From: Ruminococcus sp.
GTDB lineage: Bacteria > Bacillota > Clostridia > Oscillospirales > Ruminococcaceae
Assembly: GCA_018376535.1 (NCBI GenBank)
Contig: JAHABC010000017.1
Location: 1 to 43,760 of the forward strand
Length of the DNA: 43,760 nucleotides
Direction: 5' to 3'
This document shows, one piece after another, positions 33,573-42,464 of this stretch (positions are counted from its first letter, which is position 1; each line of letters opens with the position of its first letter). The translations under genes were made by a program, and so were the position numbers. The notes beneath the pieces are model-generated. The model worked only from the letters and a program-made list of their open reading frames with translations, was not told the origin of the DNA and searched no databases.

Positions 33573-33915
33573 ATGACTAGACCGATAAGCCGAGTTCTGT
33601 CGTGTACGGTAATTTATCTATACCATATGTTGCCGTATGGTTAAAGCCGTCATTACAATCTATACGCCGAGCAGACGTTAAAATAGATTGCACCAATAGA
33701 CGTTGCATCAAATAGGGTTTACATAGCAGTGTACTCTCATACACTCTGGTGAGCTTTTACCTCGCCTTTCCACCTGTACCTAAAAGAAGGTAGTTTATTT
33801 CTGTTGCACTAGCCCTAAGGTCGCCCTTGGCTGTCGTTAACAGCTATTCTGCTCTATGATGCTCGGACTTTCCTCATAAACTAAAAGCGTTCATGCTACC
33901 GTATAGTCTACTCAT
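33573..33915 (-). ncRNA. rnpB: RNase P RNA (M1-like)
   Basis: This is the catalytic RNA that matures tRNA 5' ends. Read on the minus strand it has the universal GAGGAAAGTCCGAGC near the 5' end, the AGGGCGACCTTAGGGCTAGT region, GGTGGAAAGGCGAGGTAA, and the 3' ACAGAACTCGGCTTATCGGT that forms P4. The outermost helix P1 pairs 33915-33906 with 33582-33573 with one mismatch, which sets the ends within a few bases. The length of about 343 nt fits an A-type molecule. Confidence 0.95.
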
Positions 33916-33922
33916 AAGATAT

Positions 33923-33951
33923 ATTATAGCATACTTTTGGAAGTTTTGCAA
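33923..33951 (-). promoter_or_regulatory. Promoter of rnpB
   Basis: On the minus strand, TTGCAA (33951-33946), 17 bases and TATAAT (33928-33923) place the RNA start at about 33915, matching the P1 helix. Confidence 0.85.
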
Positions 33952-33987
33952 TAGTTTTTTTAGATTAAAATTTTTTTAAAAAAACTA

Positions 33988-34016
33988 TTGACAAACCATA
34001 ATAGTTATGATATAAT
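33988..34016 (+). promoter_or_regulatory. Promoter of rplJ-rplL
   Basis: TTGACA (33988-33993), 17 bases and TATAAT (34011-34016) match consensus fully. It is divergent from the rnpB promoter. Confidence 0.9.
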
Positions 34017-34060
34017 AAATTCTGTTGCATGGTTGCAACTTTTTAATATGATTAAATTCT

Positions 34061-34156
34061 AAAGACAGTCGGCAAAAAAGTAAGTCCAACCGAGGAATAT
34101 TAAGCGTGAATATAATTTCAATGCCTTTTCTCAAACTGTCGGGGAGAGGGTTTTTT
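34061..34156 (+). promoter_or_regulatory. Ribosomal protein L10 leader (attenuator)
   Basis: The leader RNA lies between promoter and rplJ. It has the L10-leader features AGACAGTCGG near the 5' end, AAGTCCAACCGAGGAA, and a 3' ACTGTC (34135-34140) that pairs with GACAGT (34064-34069). A competing stem, TTTTCTC (34126-34132) with GAGAGGG (34144-34150), followed by six T forms a terminator. In the known family, L10 (as L10-L12) binds the leader to repress its own operon. Confidence 0.88.
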
Positions 34157-34200
34157 CATATATAGTATGTTTTAGGTTAATTAATCGGAGGTGAAATATT

Positions 34201-34716
34201 ATGCCAAGTGCTAAGATTTTAGAAGCTAAGCAAAATAAGGTTGCTCAATTAACTGAACTTTTAAAGAACTCAAAGTCTGGTGTTTTAGTTGATTATAAGG
34301 GTATCACTGTTGAAGAAGATACTAAGTTAAGAAAAGAACTCCGTGAAGCTGGTGTTCACTACTCTGTAGAAAAGAATACTATGTTAAAGAGAGCTTTAGC
34401 TGAGGCAGGTATACAAGGTTTAGATAGCGTTCTTGAAGGTACTACTGCTATCGCAGTTTCCGATACTGATGAAACTGCTCCTGCTAGAATTTTAGGTAAG
34501 TATGCTGAACAACTTGAAAATAAGTTTGAATTAAAGGCTGGTTACATCGGTACTGAAGTTTATGACCAAGCTGGTGTTCAAGCACTTTCCAAGATTCCAT
34601 CAACAGAAACTTTACTTGCAATGCTTGTTGGTTCTCTACAAGGACCTATGCAAAAACTTGCTGCAACTCTACAAGCTGTTGTCGACAAGAACGAAAATGG
34701 CGAGGAAGTTGCTTAA
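34201..34716 (+). CDS. rplJ: 50S ribosomal protein L10
   Basis: The product has 171 residues. MPSAKILEAKQNKVAQLTEL, LVDYKGITVEEDTKLRKELR and YSVEKNTMLKRALAE are the standard L10 N-terminal rRNA-binding domain. The C-terminal helix that carries L7/L12 dimers follows. CGGAGGTG precedes ATG 34201. It is the first gene of the stalk-protein operon and is controlled by the leader upstream. Confidence 0.97.
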   Translation: MPSAKILEAKQNKVAQLTELLKNSKSGVLVDYKGITVEEDTKLRKELREAGVHYSVEKNTMLKRALAEAGIQGLDSVLEGTTAIAVSDTDETAPARILGKYAEQLENKFELKAGYIGTEVYDQAGVQALSKIPSTETLLAMLVGSLQGPMQKLAATLQAVVDKNENGEEVA

Positions 34717-34780
34717 TTACTCACTATCTGCTTAGTGCGTAGTTATATATTTTATTTTTATTATAAAGGAGATTTTTATC

Positions 34781-35152
34781 ATGGCTTCAGAAAAGATTTT
34801 AAATATGGTAGAAGAAATCAAGACTTTATCTGTTCTTGAATTAAAAGAATTAGTAGACGCTATCCAAGAAGAATTTGGCGTTACTGCTGTAGTTGCTGCT
34901 GCTGGTCCTGCTGCTGGTGCTGGTGAGGCTGCTGCTGAAAAGACTGAATTTGATGTTGTTATGACTTCATTTGGCGATTCTAAGATGGGCGTTATTAAGG
35001 CTGTTAAGGACGTTTGTGGTCTAGGTCTTAAGGAAGCTAAGGAATTCGTTGAAAGCGTTCCTAAGACTGTTAAGGAAGGCATTTCTAAGGCTGATGCAGA
35101 AGAAATCAAGACTAAACTTGAAGCTGCTGGTGCTACTATCGAAATTAAGTAA
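34781..35152 (+). CDS. rplL: 50S ribosomal protein L7/L12
   Basis: The product has 123 residues. It has an N-terminal dimerisation domain, an Ala/Gly-rich hinge (AAAGPAAGAGEAAAE) and a C-terminal factor-binding domain (KMGVIKAVKDVCGLGLKEAK). AAAGGAG precedes ATG 34781. It lies 64 bases after rplJ and is closed by a strong terminator. Confidence 0.98.
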   Translation: MASEKILNMVEEIKTLSVLELKELVDAIQEEFGVTAVVAAAGPAAGAGEAAAEKTEFDVVMTSFGDSKMGVIKAVKDVCGLGLKEAKEFVESVPKTVKEGISKADAEEIKTKLEAAGATIEIK

Positions 35153-35173
35153 TTTTATAATACTTAATATATC

Positions 35174-35203
35174 AAATCCGTGCCTTATGGTACGGATTTT
35201 TTT
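35174..35203 (+). terminator. Terminator of rplJ-rplL
   Basis: AAATCCGTGCC (35174-35184) pairs with GGTACGGATTT (35189-35199; one G-T pair) around TTAT, then a T run. Confidence 0.92.
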
Positions 35204-35204
35204 G

Positions 35205-35233
35205 TTGCAAAAAACTTTATATTATGCTATAAT
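35205..35233 (+). promoter_or_regulatory. Promoter of the fucosidase gene
   Basis: TTGCAA (35205-35210), 17 bases and TATAAT (35228-35233) begin immediately after the rplL terminator. Confidence 0.8.
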
Positions 35234-35282
35234 TATTATATGATTTTTCGTTAAAATATTCTTTGTTTGGAGTGCTTTTTTT

Positions 35283-37574
35283 ATGAATAATACTATACTT
35301 TGGTATGAAAATCCTGCTAAAGATTTCAATGAGGCTCTACCTATAGGCAATGGTAGAATAGGTGGCATGGTCTACGGTGGAACTACTAACGAACTTATTC
35401 ACTTAAATGAAGATAGTGTTTGGTCGGGTGGTAAAAGAAATAGAAATAATCCTAATAGTTTGGAACATCTTCAAGAGATTAGAGAACTATTGTTCAATGA
35501 AAACATAGAACAGGCTGAAAAGTTAGCCTTTAAGTATATGCAAGGAGTTACACCTAATTCCCGACATTATATGCCTCTAGGAGATTTGTTTATTGATATG
35601 GACAATATACAAGAGGTATCTAACTATAAGCGTTCGCTTGATTTGGCTAATGCTATGACCGTTACTGAATTTACATCTAATGGAGTGAATTACGTTAGAA
35701 CGGCTTTCGTATCCGAACCCGATAGCGTTATGGTTATACATATTGAGGCAGATGTTCCTAATAGTGTAAGTGTATCTGCACATATTGACGGCAGAGATGA
35801 CTACTTTGATGATTGTCGTCCTTATGATGATAAGACCATCTTATTTAACGGTGGTACTGGTGGTAAAGATGGTATATCTTTTGCAAGTGCTTTGACAGTA
35901 CTCCAAAATGATGGCGATATATACACTCAAGGTGGAAAACTCTGCGTTGATAATGCTACAGAAGTAACTTATATACTATCTGCACAGACTAGCTATCGTA
36001 CAGAAGATTTTGAGCAATCGGCTTTAATAGATTGCGAATATGCTAGAGATAGTATATATGATGAGTTACTATATCGTCACGTTGAAGACTATAAGGAATA
36101 CTTTAATAGAGTATCTTTTACACTAGATGATAATAGTGAGGGTGCATCTAATCTACCTACAGATAAACGTCTTGAACGTCTTAAAAATGGTGATGTGAAT
36201 ACTAAAGATAATTCTTTGTATGTTTTATACTTCAACTTTGGTAGATATCTAATGATATCTGCAAGTCGTGAGGATACTCTACCTATGAACTTACAAGGTA
36301 TTTGGAATAAGGATATGTGGCCTGCTTGGGGTTGCAGATTTACTATCAACATAAACACCGAAATGAACTATTGGTGTGCTGAAAACTGTAACTTATCGGA
36401 ATTTCATATGCCTCTATTCGATTTAATAGAGAAAATGCGTCCAAATGGCAGAGAAACTGCTAAGATTATGTATAACTGTAAAGGTTTTGTATGCCATCAT
36501 AATACAGACCTTTGGGGAGATACTGCCCCTCAAGATTTATGGATGCCTGCTACTATTTGGCCTATGGGTTCAGCTTGGCTATGCTTACACATATTTGAAC
36601 ACTATCTATATACCTTGGATAAGGATTTCTTATCCGAAAAGTTTGAAACTCTTAAAGAATGTGCAGAGTTCTTTGTAGACTATCTAATTGAAGATAGACA
36701 AGGTAGATTAGTTACTTGCCCATCGGTATCACCAGAGAATACATATCTTACAGAGAGTGGAACTAAAGGTTCATTGTGTATAGGGCCATCTATGGATAGT
36801 CAAATTATATACACTCTATTTACTGACGTTATTCAAAGTGCTGAAATACTAAATCTACAAGATGATTTTACTCAAAACTTGAAAAATCTAAGGAACAGAC
36901 TTCCTAAGATTGAAATTGGTAAGTATAATCAAATTAAAGAGTGGGCTATAGATTATGATGAAGTGGAAATTGGTCATAGACATATATCTCAGTTATTTGC
37001 ACTATATCCAGCCGATTTAATCTCTCCATATAAAACCCCTGAACTTTCCAAATCTGCAAGAGCAACTCTTGAAAGAAGATTATCCCATGGTGGAGGTCAC
37101 ACGGGTTGGAGCAGAGCTTGGATAATAAATATGTGGGCTAGATTGCTAGATAATCAAAAGGTTGAAGAAAATATATATATGTTACTTGCTCATTCCACTA
37201 ATAATAATATGTTCGATAATCACCCACCTTTCCAAATAGATGGCAACTTTGGAGGTACAGCAGGTATAGTAGAAAGTTTAATGCAATCTCATAGTGGTGA
37301 GATTAATCTGTTACCTGCATTACCACCATCATGGAAAAAGGGTTCTATTGAGGGCATAAAGGCTAGAGGTAACTTTGAGGTATCTATTGCATGGGATAAC
37401 TGTACTTTAATATCTGCAGATATAGTATCTAATTGTGGTGGAGTTTGTAAAGTTCGTCCTAATTGTGATGCTAAAGTGCTATGCAACGGCAAAGATATAG
37501 ATACTACTATTGCAGATGGTGTTCTATCTTTTGATACTTTAATAGGTGAAACATATTCTATCGTAAAAATTTAG
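35283..37574 (+). CDS. GH95-family alpha-L-fucosidase (or related galactosidase)
   Basis: The product has 763 residues. The N-terminus WYENPAKDFNEALPIGNGRI and NEDSVWSGGKRNRNNP is typical of GH95, inverting enzymes that cleave terminal alpha-1,2-fucose (some are alpha-L-galactosidases). Later landmarks are NLQGIWNKDMWPAWG and NINTEMNYW, which correspond to the conserved Asn-bearing catalytic loop, the CPSVSPEN segment with the likely general-acid Glu, and PPFQIDGNFGG with the conserved Asp. No signal peptide and no dockerin are present, so it should act in the cytoplasm on imported oligosaccharide. No transporter is adjacent. GGAG lies 8-11 bases ahead of ATG 35283. Confidence 0.92.
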   Translation: MNNTILWYENPAKDFNEALPIGNGRIGGMVYGGTTNELIHLNEDSVWSGGKRNRNNPNSLEHLQEIRELLFNENIEQAEKLAFKYMQGVTPNSRHYMPLGDLFIDMDNIQEVSNYKRSLDLANAMTVTEFTSNGVNYVRTAFVSEPDSVMVIHIEADVPNSVSVSAHIDGRDDYFDDCRPYDDKTILFNGGTGGKDGISFASALTVLQNDGDIYTQGGKLCVDNATEVTYILSAQTSYRTEDFEQSALIDCEYARDSIYDELLYRHVEDYKEYFNRVSFTLDDNSEGASNLPTDKRLERLKNGDVNTKDNSLYVLYFNFGRYLMISASREDTLPMNLQGIWNKDMWPAWGCRFTININTEMNYWCAENCNLSEFHMPLFDLIEKMRPNGRETAKIMYNCKGFVCHHNTDLWGDTAPQDLWMPATIWPMGSAWLCLHIFEHYLYTLDKDFLSEKFETLKECAEFFVDYLIEDRQGRLVTCPSVSPENTYLTESGTKGSLCIGPSMDSQIIYTLFTDVIQSAEILNLQDDFTQNLKNLRNRLPKIEIGKYNQIKEWAIDYDEVEIGHRHISQLFALYPADLISPYKTPELSKSARATLERRLSHGGGHTGWSRAWIINMWARLLDNQKVEENIYMLLAHSTNNNMFDNHPPFQIDGNFGGTAGIVESLMQSHSGEINLLPALPPSWKKGSIEGIKARGNFEVSIAWDNCTLISADIVSNCGGVCKVRPNCDAKVLCNGKDIDTTIADGVLSFDTLIGETYSIVKI

Positions 37575-37606
37575 TGGTTTTCTTTAAAACTCCTTGATAT
37601 ATTGTA

Positions 37607-37655
37607 AATATTTGTGCTGTCAGCACAAATATTCTATGATAATATATGTTATAAT
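37607..37655 (+). promoter_or_regulatory. Perfect 27-base palindrome overlapping a promoter
   Basis: AATATTTGTGCTG (37607-37619) and CAGCACAAATATT (37621-37633) are exact inverted repeats around one base. TATAAT at 37650-37655 puts the -35 position at 37627-37632, inside the right arm. No T run follows, so an operator is more likely than a terminator. Confidence 0.65.
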
Positions 37656-37705
37656 AAATAAAATAATCCTATATTTTGGAATTTATAACACAAGGAGGTA
37701 ATTCT

Positions 37706-38389
37706 ATGGGAAAAAGGCTTAGAGTATTAATATGCATTATTCTATCTATAGGTATAGGAATAGTAAGTTCTTATATTTTAAATACCTATGTTGTTCCTGC
37801 TTTGGACGGCGATACTTTAGAAATGTTAGCACAAATCTTTTATAGTCAAGATGTTAAAAAGTTGGGTCTGGAAGAAACTATACAACAAAAATATACTAAC
37901 GTTTCTAATATATTGGGAGTAGTCTTAGTTATAATATTTGGACTATCTGATTTACAACAAAATACTGAATTAGAAGAAGGCGTTATGGCTGGTGTTGCTT
38001 GGTGTGGAGTTCATACTTGTTGGCACGCATTAAAATTATACATTTGGGGCATAAAGTTGGGAAAATCTGTTGGTGATGTGGATTCCTTTAAGTTGGCACT
38101 AGATATAATTAACTTCCACCCAATTAGATTAGTATTAATATATGTATTATATGCAATTGTCATTGCAGGAATATTAGAAAGTGTATCATCTTTGTTGTGG
38201 CCACTTGATAACAATAGTAATAATGGTTCTTCTAATAAAGAACAAAGTACTAATGATAGTGCTGAAATAAAAAAAGTTTCTTTGGAAAAGAATAATAACA
38301 GTTCCTCTGATAAAGAACAAAGCATTAATAGTAATAATGAAACAAAAAAAGTTTCTTTGGAGAAAAATGATAATAGTTTACATAGATAG
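37706..38389 (+). CDS. Hypothetical membrane protein with repeated polar tail
   Basis: I do not recognise this 227-residue protein. It has an N-terminal span (VLICIILSIGIGIVSSYIL), a second at about 71-84 (ILGVVLVIIFGLSD), a Trp/His/Cys-rich segment (GVAWCGVHTCWHALKLYIWG) and a last span (PIRLVLIYVLYAIVIAGIL). The C-terminal 55 residues contain two imperfect copies of an NNS..KEQS...KKVSLEK unit and part of a third. The matching DNA repeats suggest slippage growth. ATG 37706 follows AAGGAGG. A frame opening at 37676 lies ahead of that site. It is preceded by a perfect palindrome and followed by sbcD. Confidence 0.72.
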   Translation: MGKRLRVLICIILSIGIGIVSSYILNTYVVPALDGDTLEMLAQIFYSQDVKKLGLEETIQQKYTNVSNILGVVLVIIFGLSDLQQNTELEEGVMAGVAWCGVHTCWHALKLYIWGIKLGKSVGDVDSFKLALDIINFHPIRLVLIYVLYAIVIAGILESVSSLLWPLDNNSNNGSSNKEQSTNDSAEIKKVSLEKNNNSSSDKEQSINSNNETKKVSLEKNDNSLHR

Positions 38390-38412
38390 TTATAAATTAT
38401 CAATATTTAAAG

Positions 38413-38439
38413 TTCCTCCATTTATTTAGATGGAGGAAT
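38413..38439 (+). other. Hairpin between the membrane protein gene and sbcD
   Basis: TTCCTCCAT (38413-38421) pairs with ATGGAGGAA (about 38430-38438). The following sequence is T-rich but not a clean run, so termination may be partial. Confidence 0.55.
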
Positions 38440-38467
38440 ATCTTATTTTGGAAAGGAGTTCTATAGT

Positions 38468-39592
38468 TTGAAATTCTTACATATTAGCGATTTACATTTT
38501 GGTAAGCGTTTAGAAAATATATCACTTATAGATGACCAACTATATATTGTACAACAGATTTTAAATATAATTAAATCTAAAGGTATAGATGCTATTCTTG
38601 TGGCTGGTGATATATATGACAGAAGTATACCTCCTATTGAGGCTGTAACTCTATTTGATTATACTTTAAAACAGTTCTTTGATTTAAACATTCCTATATA
38701 TATGGTTAGTGGAAATCATGATAGTGTTGAAAGGTTATCTTTTGGAAGTTCGATACTAAAAAATAGTAACATATACATATCCAATAGGTACGACGGAAGT
38801 ATTCAAAAAGAAACGTTATCGGACGAATTTGGCGAAATAGATATATATTTAATGCCTTATATAAATACTATAAACGTTAGAGCATCTAACAGTATTGAAG
38901 TAGATAATCTATCAGACGCTTTTAAGTTTATAGTAGAAAACTCTAACATAGATGTTTCTAAAAGAAATATTTTAGTAGCACATCAATTTGTTATGAGTAC
39001 TCCTAGTGAAGTTGAATACTTTGAAGAATATCTAGGAGGTACTCAAAATGTAGAGGCATCTATATTTGCAAATACTTTCGATTACACTGCTTTGGGACAT
39101 ATTCACAAACCGTATTGGGTGGTAAAAGATAAGGTTAAGTATTGTGGTTCACCGTTGAAATATCATATTGATGATACATCTAATAAGTGCGTAACTATAT
39201 TAGATATGAAGGAAAAAGGAAACATATCTTTTGAAGAAGTGCCACTAATTCCAAAACGTGATTTAAGATGTATTAAAGGAAATCTTAAAGATATTTTGGA
39301 TAACGCTATATCTACTGACGATTATGTATCTGTAACCCTTACAGATGAGGACTATATTATCGGTGCTATGGATAAAGTAAGAAATGTATATCCTAACGTT
39401 GTAAAGTTATCTTTTGAGAATAGTAGAACTCAATACGCAGATATTTCTAAGACTTCTGCTGAAAATGTAGAAGATAAATCTGTATTAGAACTTTTTAAAG
39501 ATTTTTACAGTGATATCTATGGTAGAGATTTACAAGAAAATCCAGAATATATGAAAATCTTAAATGATGTATTTAATTCACTACAAGAATAG
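38468..39592 (+). CDS. sbcD: Exonuclease SbcD (Mre11 family)
   Basis: The product has 374 residues. The metallophosphoesterase motifs are in order: DLHFGK (Asp8, His10), VAGDIYDR, SGNHDS, VAHQF and LGHIHKP. With SbcC it makes the Mre11-Rad50-like complex that opens hairpins and cleaves protein-blocked DNA ends. TTG 38468 is the start, behind AAAGGAG. The sbcC gene begins 12 bases after its end. Confidence 0.95.
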   Translation: MKFLHISDLHFGKRLENISLIDDQLYIVQQILNIIKSKGIDAILVAGDIYDRSIPPIEAVTLFDYTLKQFFDLNIPIYMVSGNHDSVERLSFGSSILKNSNIYISNRYDGSIQKETLSDEFGEIDIYLMPYINTINVRASNSIEVDNLSDAFKFIVENSNIDVSKRNILVAHQFVMSTPSEVEYFEEYLGGTQNVEASIFANTFDYTALGHIHKPYWVVKDKVKYCGSPLKYHIDDTSNKCVTILDMKEKGNISFEEVPLIPKRDLRCIKGNLKDILDNAISTDDYVSVTLTDEDYIIGAMDKVRNVYPNVVKLSFENSRTQYADISKTSAENVEDKSVLELFKDFYSDIYGRDLQENPEYMKILNDVFNSLQE

Positions 39593-39604
39593 GAGTGCTA
39601 TTTT

Positions 39605-42352
39605 ATGAAACCTTTAATTCTAACTATGGAAGCCTTTGGAACTTTTGCTCAAAAAACTGAAATAGATTTTTCTAAGCTATCTAAAGATGGTATTTTTTTA
39701 GTATTTGGGGAAACTGGTTCGGGTAAGACGACTATCTTTGATGCTATATGTTACGCTCTATATGGTGAGGCTAATGGCAATGATAGAGAAGTGAAATCTT
39801 TTAGAAGTCAATATGCAGAATATAGTCAAAGTACATATGTCAAGTTGACTTTCGAATGCCTTGGAAAAGTATACACTATTGAAAGATGTCCAGAATACTT
39901 TAGAGATGAAATATCACAAAAGGGCAGAGTTAAGGCTAAAGTGTACTTAAAATATCCAGATAATAGAGTTCTTGAGAAAAGTATAGAAATTAAAAAGGAA
40001 ATAGAAAAGATTTTAGGACTTAATTGTAATCAATTTAGACAGATAGTCATGATTGCTCAAGGTGAGTTTAAAAAGTTTTTACTATCTAATAGTGATGAAA
40101 AAGGCAGTATATTAAATACTATCTTTGGAACTCAAAGTATTGTGGATTTTATAAACGCTCTGGAAAGTAAAAAAACTTCTGCTAAAAATGAGTTCTTTTC
40201 TCAATTGGATAGCGTTATAACTGAACTACTATCTATTAGATATGATACCTCTTGGGAATATTCTCAACAGTTCGATACTTGGAAAACTCTAAAAAATGAA
40301 GATAAGGATATAGATGAAGTTTTAGAACATCTTAAAGAGTATATAAAAGTTATATCCAATAGTATACAGGATAACAAAAAATCTTTGGATAGCGTTACTA
40401 TTCAATTTGATAACCTATCTAAACAGATTGCAGAACTTAAAAATATTAATAGTAGTATTATCAAACGTGATGAGATATCTTTAAAGTTACAAGAGTTATC
40501 TAATAAGGAAAAAGATATTCAAAGTATAAGAGATACCATCAAACTTTTAGAACTTGCTAAATCTATTGAGATAGACTATTTTAACTATAACAAAGCTAAA
40601 AAAGATTTATCTACCATTAAAGATAGTTTACATAAGCTACAAAATCAATTTGATACTTGTAATAATACTATTGTATCTTTAGAAAGTAATAAATCTAAGT
40701 TGATAGAAAGTATCTCAACTAGGTTTGAAGATTATGACTTATCTAAGGATACTATTACTCAACTAAACGATATTAAAAATAAACTTTGTAATAAACAGAA
40801 TGATATCTTTGAAAATGGTAATGATATTAGAAAACTCTTAGATGATATATCAAGTTATAACGCTGAACTAAATACTCTTGAAGTTTTAAAATCTAACTAT
40901 GCAAAGAAACTAAAACAGAAGTTCAACTTGGAAACAGAATACTCTAAAAGTGAACTAAACTATAATTTAAATATTGCAGGAATTTTATCGGAACAGTTAA
41001 AAGAGGGCGTTGCTTGTATGGTATGTGGTTCAACGCATCACCCTAGAAAAGCTAAAAAGTGTGATAATGCACCATCTAAGGAAGAATTAGAAACTCTTAA
41101 AAACTCTTTGGAAATTTTTAGGGAAGATTGTAACAATTTATCTAATAGATTTTTAGTACAACAGAATACTTGTAATCATTTAAAGAATATCATACTTGAA
41201 AAGGCATCTAAATACGAGGTTACTTCTACAGATATTTTAGAAGTTCAATCTGAACTAAGCAAGTTGATTATACTATATAGAAAAGATTACAAATCTACTC
41301 AGATAGAAATAAACTATATTAAAGATAGTATTCAATCTTTGAGTAACATTGAAAATGATATATCTAATTATAAAGATGTATATATATCCTTAGATACTTC
41401 CATAGTAAACATTAACAATCAACTAGGGGATAAGTCTAAAGAAATAGCCTCCCTAGAGGTTGAGTATAAACGACGTTTAAAAGAAACTTCTATTGATAGT
41501 CAAGAAAATCATATTGATTTGCTTAAAAAGTATAATCAACATGATGCCCTACTTAAACAAGTTACAAACTTTGAAAACACTAAACTAGACTACTCTAGCA
41601 GATTAAATGAGTACTCTAAAACTATCGGAAATAGTGTAAAGGTAGATACTTCCAGTTTAGAAAGAACTTTACTAGAGGTAAAATCTAAAAGGGATAATCT
41701 TTTAGAAGAAAAATCCATATTAAACAGTATGTTAGATACAAATTCTAATATATATAATAGTGTATCCAAGTTGAGCAATAAGATATATCTTTTAAGAAAG
41801 GAATATCTTGATACAGAATATCTGTATAAAGTAGCCAGTGGAAAGTTAAGTAGTGCATCTGAAAAGATAGCCTTTGATGGATACGTTCAAGCATACTATT
41901 TTGAAAGAGTTCTGCAATGTGCTAATAAGAATATAAATATTATGTCTAATGGTAGATATTCTTTGCTTAGAAAAGAACATTCAACATCAAAAAGGCTTAG
42001 GGGTGGCTTAGATATTCAAGTTAGAGATGCTTATACTGGTATGTGTAGGTCAGCGTCCACGCTATCAGGAGGAGAAACCTTTATGGCATCATTATCGTTG
42101 GCACTGGGATTGTCTGAAGTGGTTCAGCAACATTCGGGAGGTATAAAGATAGACGCTATGTTCATAGATGAGGGTTTTGGTACTTTAGATAGTAACCTAT
42201 CCTTACCACAAGCTATAAAAGTATTAGATGGTCTAACTACTAACAACAGAATAGTAGGAATTATATCTCATGTAAGCGAACTACAAGAACATATATCTAA
42301 TAGATTATATATTGAAAAATCTCAAAGTGGAAGTACTGTAAAGTATATTTAA
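39605..42352 (+). CDS. sbcC: Exonuclease subunit SbcC (Rad50 family)
   Basis: The product has 915 residues. It has an N-terminal Walker A, GETGSGKTTIFDA (about 36-48), then long coiled coils on each side of a zinc hook CMVCG (Cys471 and Cys474), and a C-terminal ABC lobe with the signature LSGGETFMASLSLALGL and Walker B MFIDEGFGTLD. It is somewhat shorter than the Escherichia coli protein (about 1,050 residues), with shorter coils. GGAG lies ahead of ATG 39605. It is co-transcribed with sbcD. No clear terminator follows before the next promoter. Confidence 0.96.
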   Translation: MKPLILTMEAFGTFAQKTEIDFSKLSKDGIFLVFGETGSGKTTIFDAICYALYGEANGNDREVKSFRSQYAEYSQSTYVKLTFECLGKVYTIERCPEYFRDEISQKGRVKAKVYLKYPDNRVLEKSIEIKKEIEKILGLNCNQFRQIVMIAQGEFKKFLLSNSDEKGSILNTIFGTQSIVDFINALESKKTSAKNEFFSQLDSVITELLSIRYDTSWEYSQQFDTWKTLKNEDKDIDEVLEHLKEYIKVISNSIQDNKKSLDSVTIQFDNLSKQIAELKNINSSIIKRDEISLKLQELSNKEKDIQSIRDTIKLLELAKSIEIDYFNYNKAKKDLSTIKDSLHKLQNQFDTCNNTIVSLESNKSKLIESISTRFEDYDLSKDTITQLNDIKNKLCNKQNDIFENGNDIRKLLDDISSYNAELNTLEVLKSNYAKKLKQKFNLETEYSKSELNYNLNIAGILSEQLKEGVACMVCGSTHHPRKAKKCDNAPSKEELETLKNSLEIFREDCNNLSNRFLVQQNTCNHLKNIILEKASKYEVTSTDILEVQSELSKLIILYRKDYKSTQIEINYIKDSIQSLSNIENDISNYKDVYISLDTSIVNINNQLGDKSKEIASLEVEYKRRLKETSIDSQENHIDLLKKYNQHDALLKQVTNFENTKLDYSSRLNEYSKTIGNSVKVDTSSLERTLLEVKSKRDNLLEEKSILNSMLDTNSNIYNSVSKLSNKIYLLRKEYLDTEYLYKVASGKLSSASEKIAFDGYVQAYYFERVLQCANKNINIMSNGRYSLLRKEHSTSKRLRGGLDIQVRDAYTGMCRSASTLSGGETFMASLSLALGLSEVVQQHSGGIKIDAMFIDEGFGTLDSNLSLPQAIKVLDGLTTNNRIVGIISHVSELQEHISNRLYIEKSQSGSTVKYI

Positions 42353-42376
42353 TATGAAAAATTTTCAAAAAATCTA

Positions 42377-42405
42377 TTGACATATCAAACTTTTTGATGT
42401 ATAAT
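42377..42405 (+). promoter_or_regulatory. Flavodiiron gene promoter with dyad in the spacer
   Basis: TTGACA (42377-42382), 17 bases and TATAAT (42400-42405) match consensus exactly. The spacer contains ATCAAA (42384-42389), CTT and TTTGAT (42393-42398), a perfect dyad that a repressor could occupy. Confidence 0.8.
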
Positions 42406-42464
42406 TAAAGTATACTAATTTAGTACACTTTAAAATGAATTTTTTTGAAAGGAAGTTTTATACT

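Noticed and set aside
34732..35109. Minus-strand frame over rplL
   Set aside because: It is a shadow produced by the Ala/Lys-rich codons of L7/L12.
38011..38403. Minus-strand frame rich in Ser/Leu/Phe repeats
   Set aside because: It mirrors the repeated tail of the membrane protein at 37706 and has no ribosome site.
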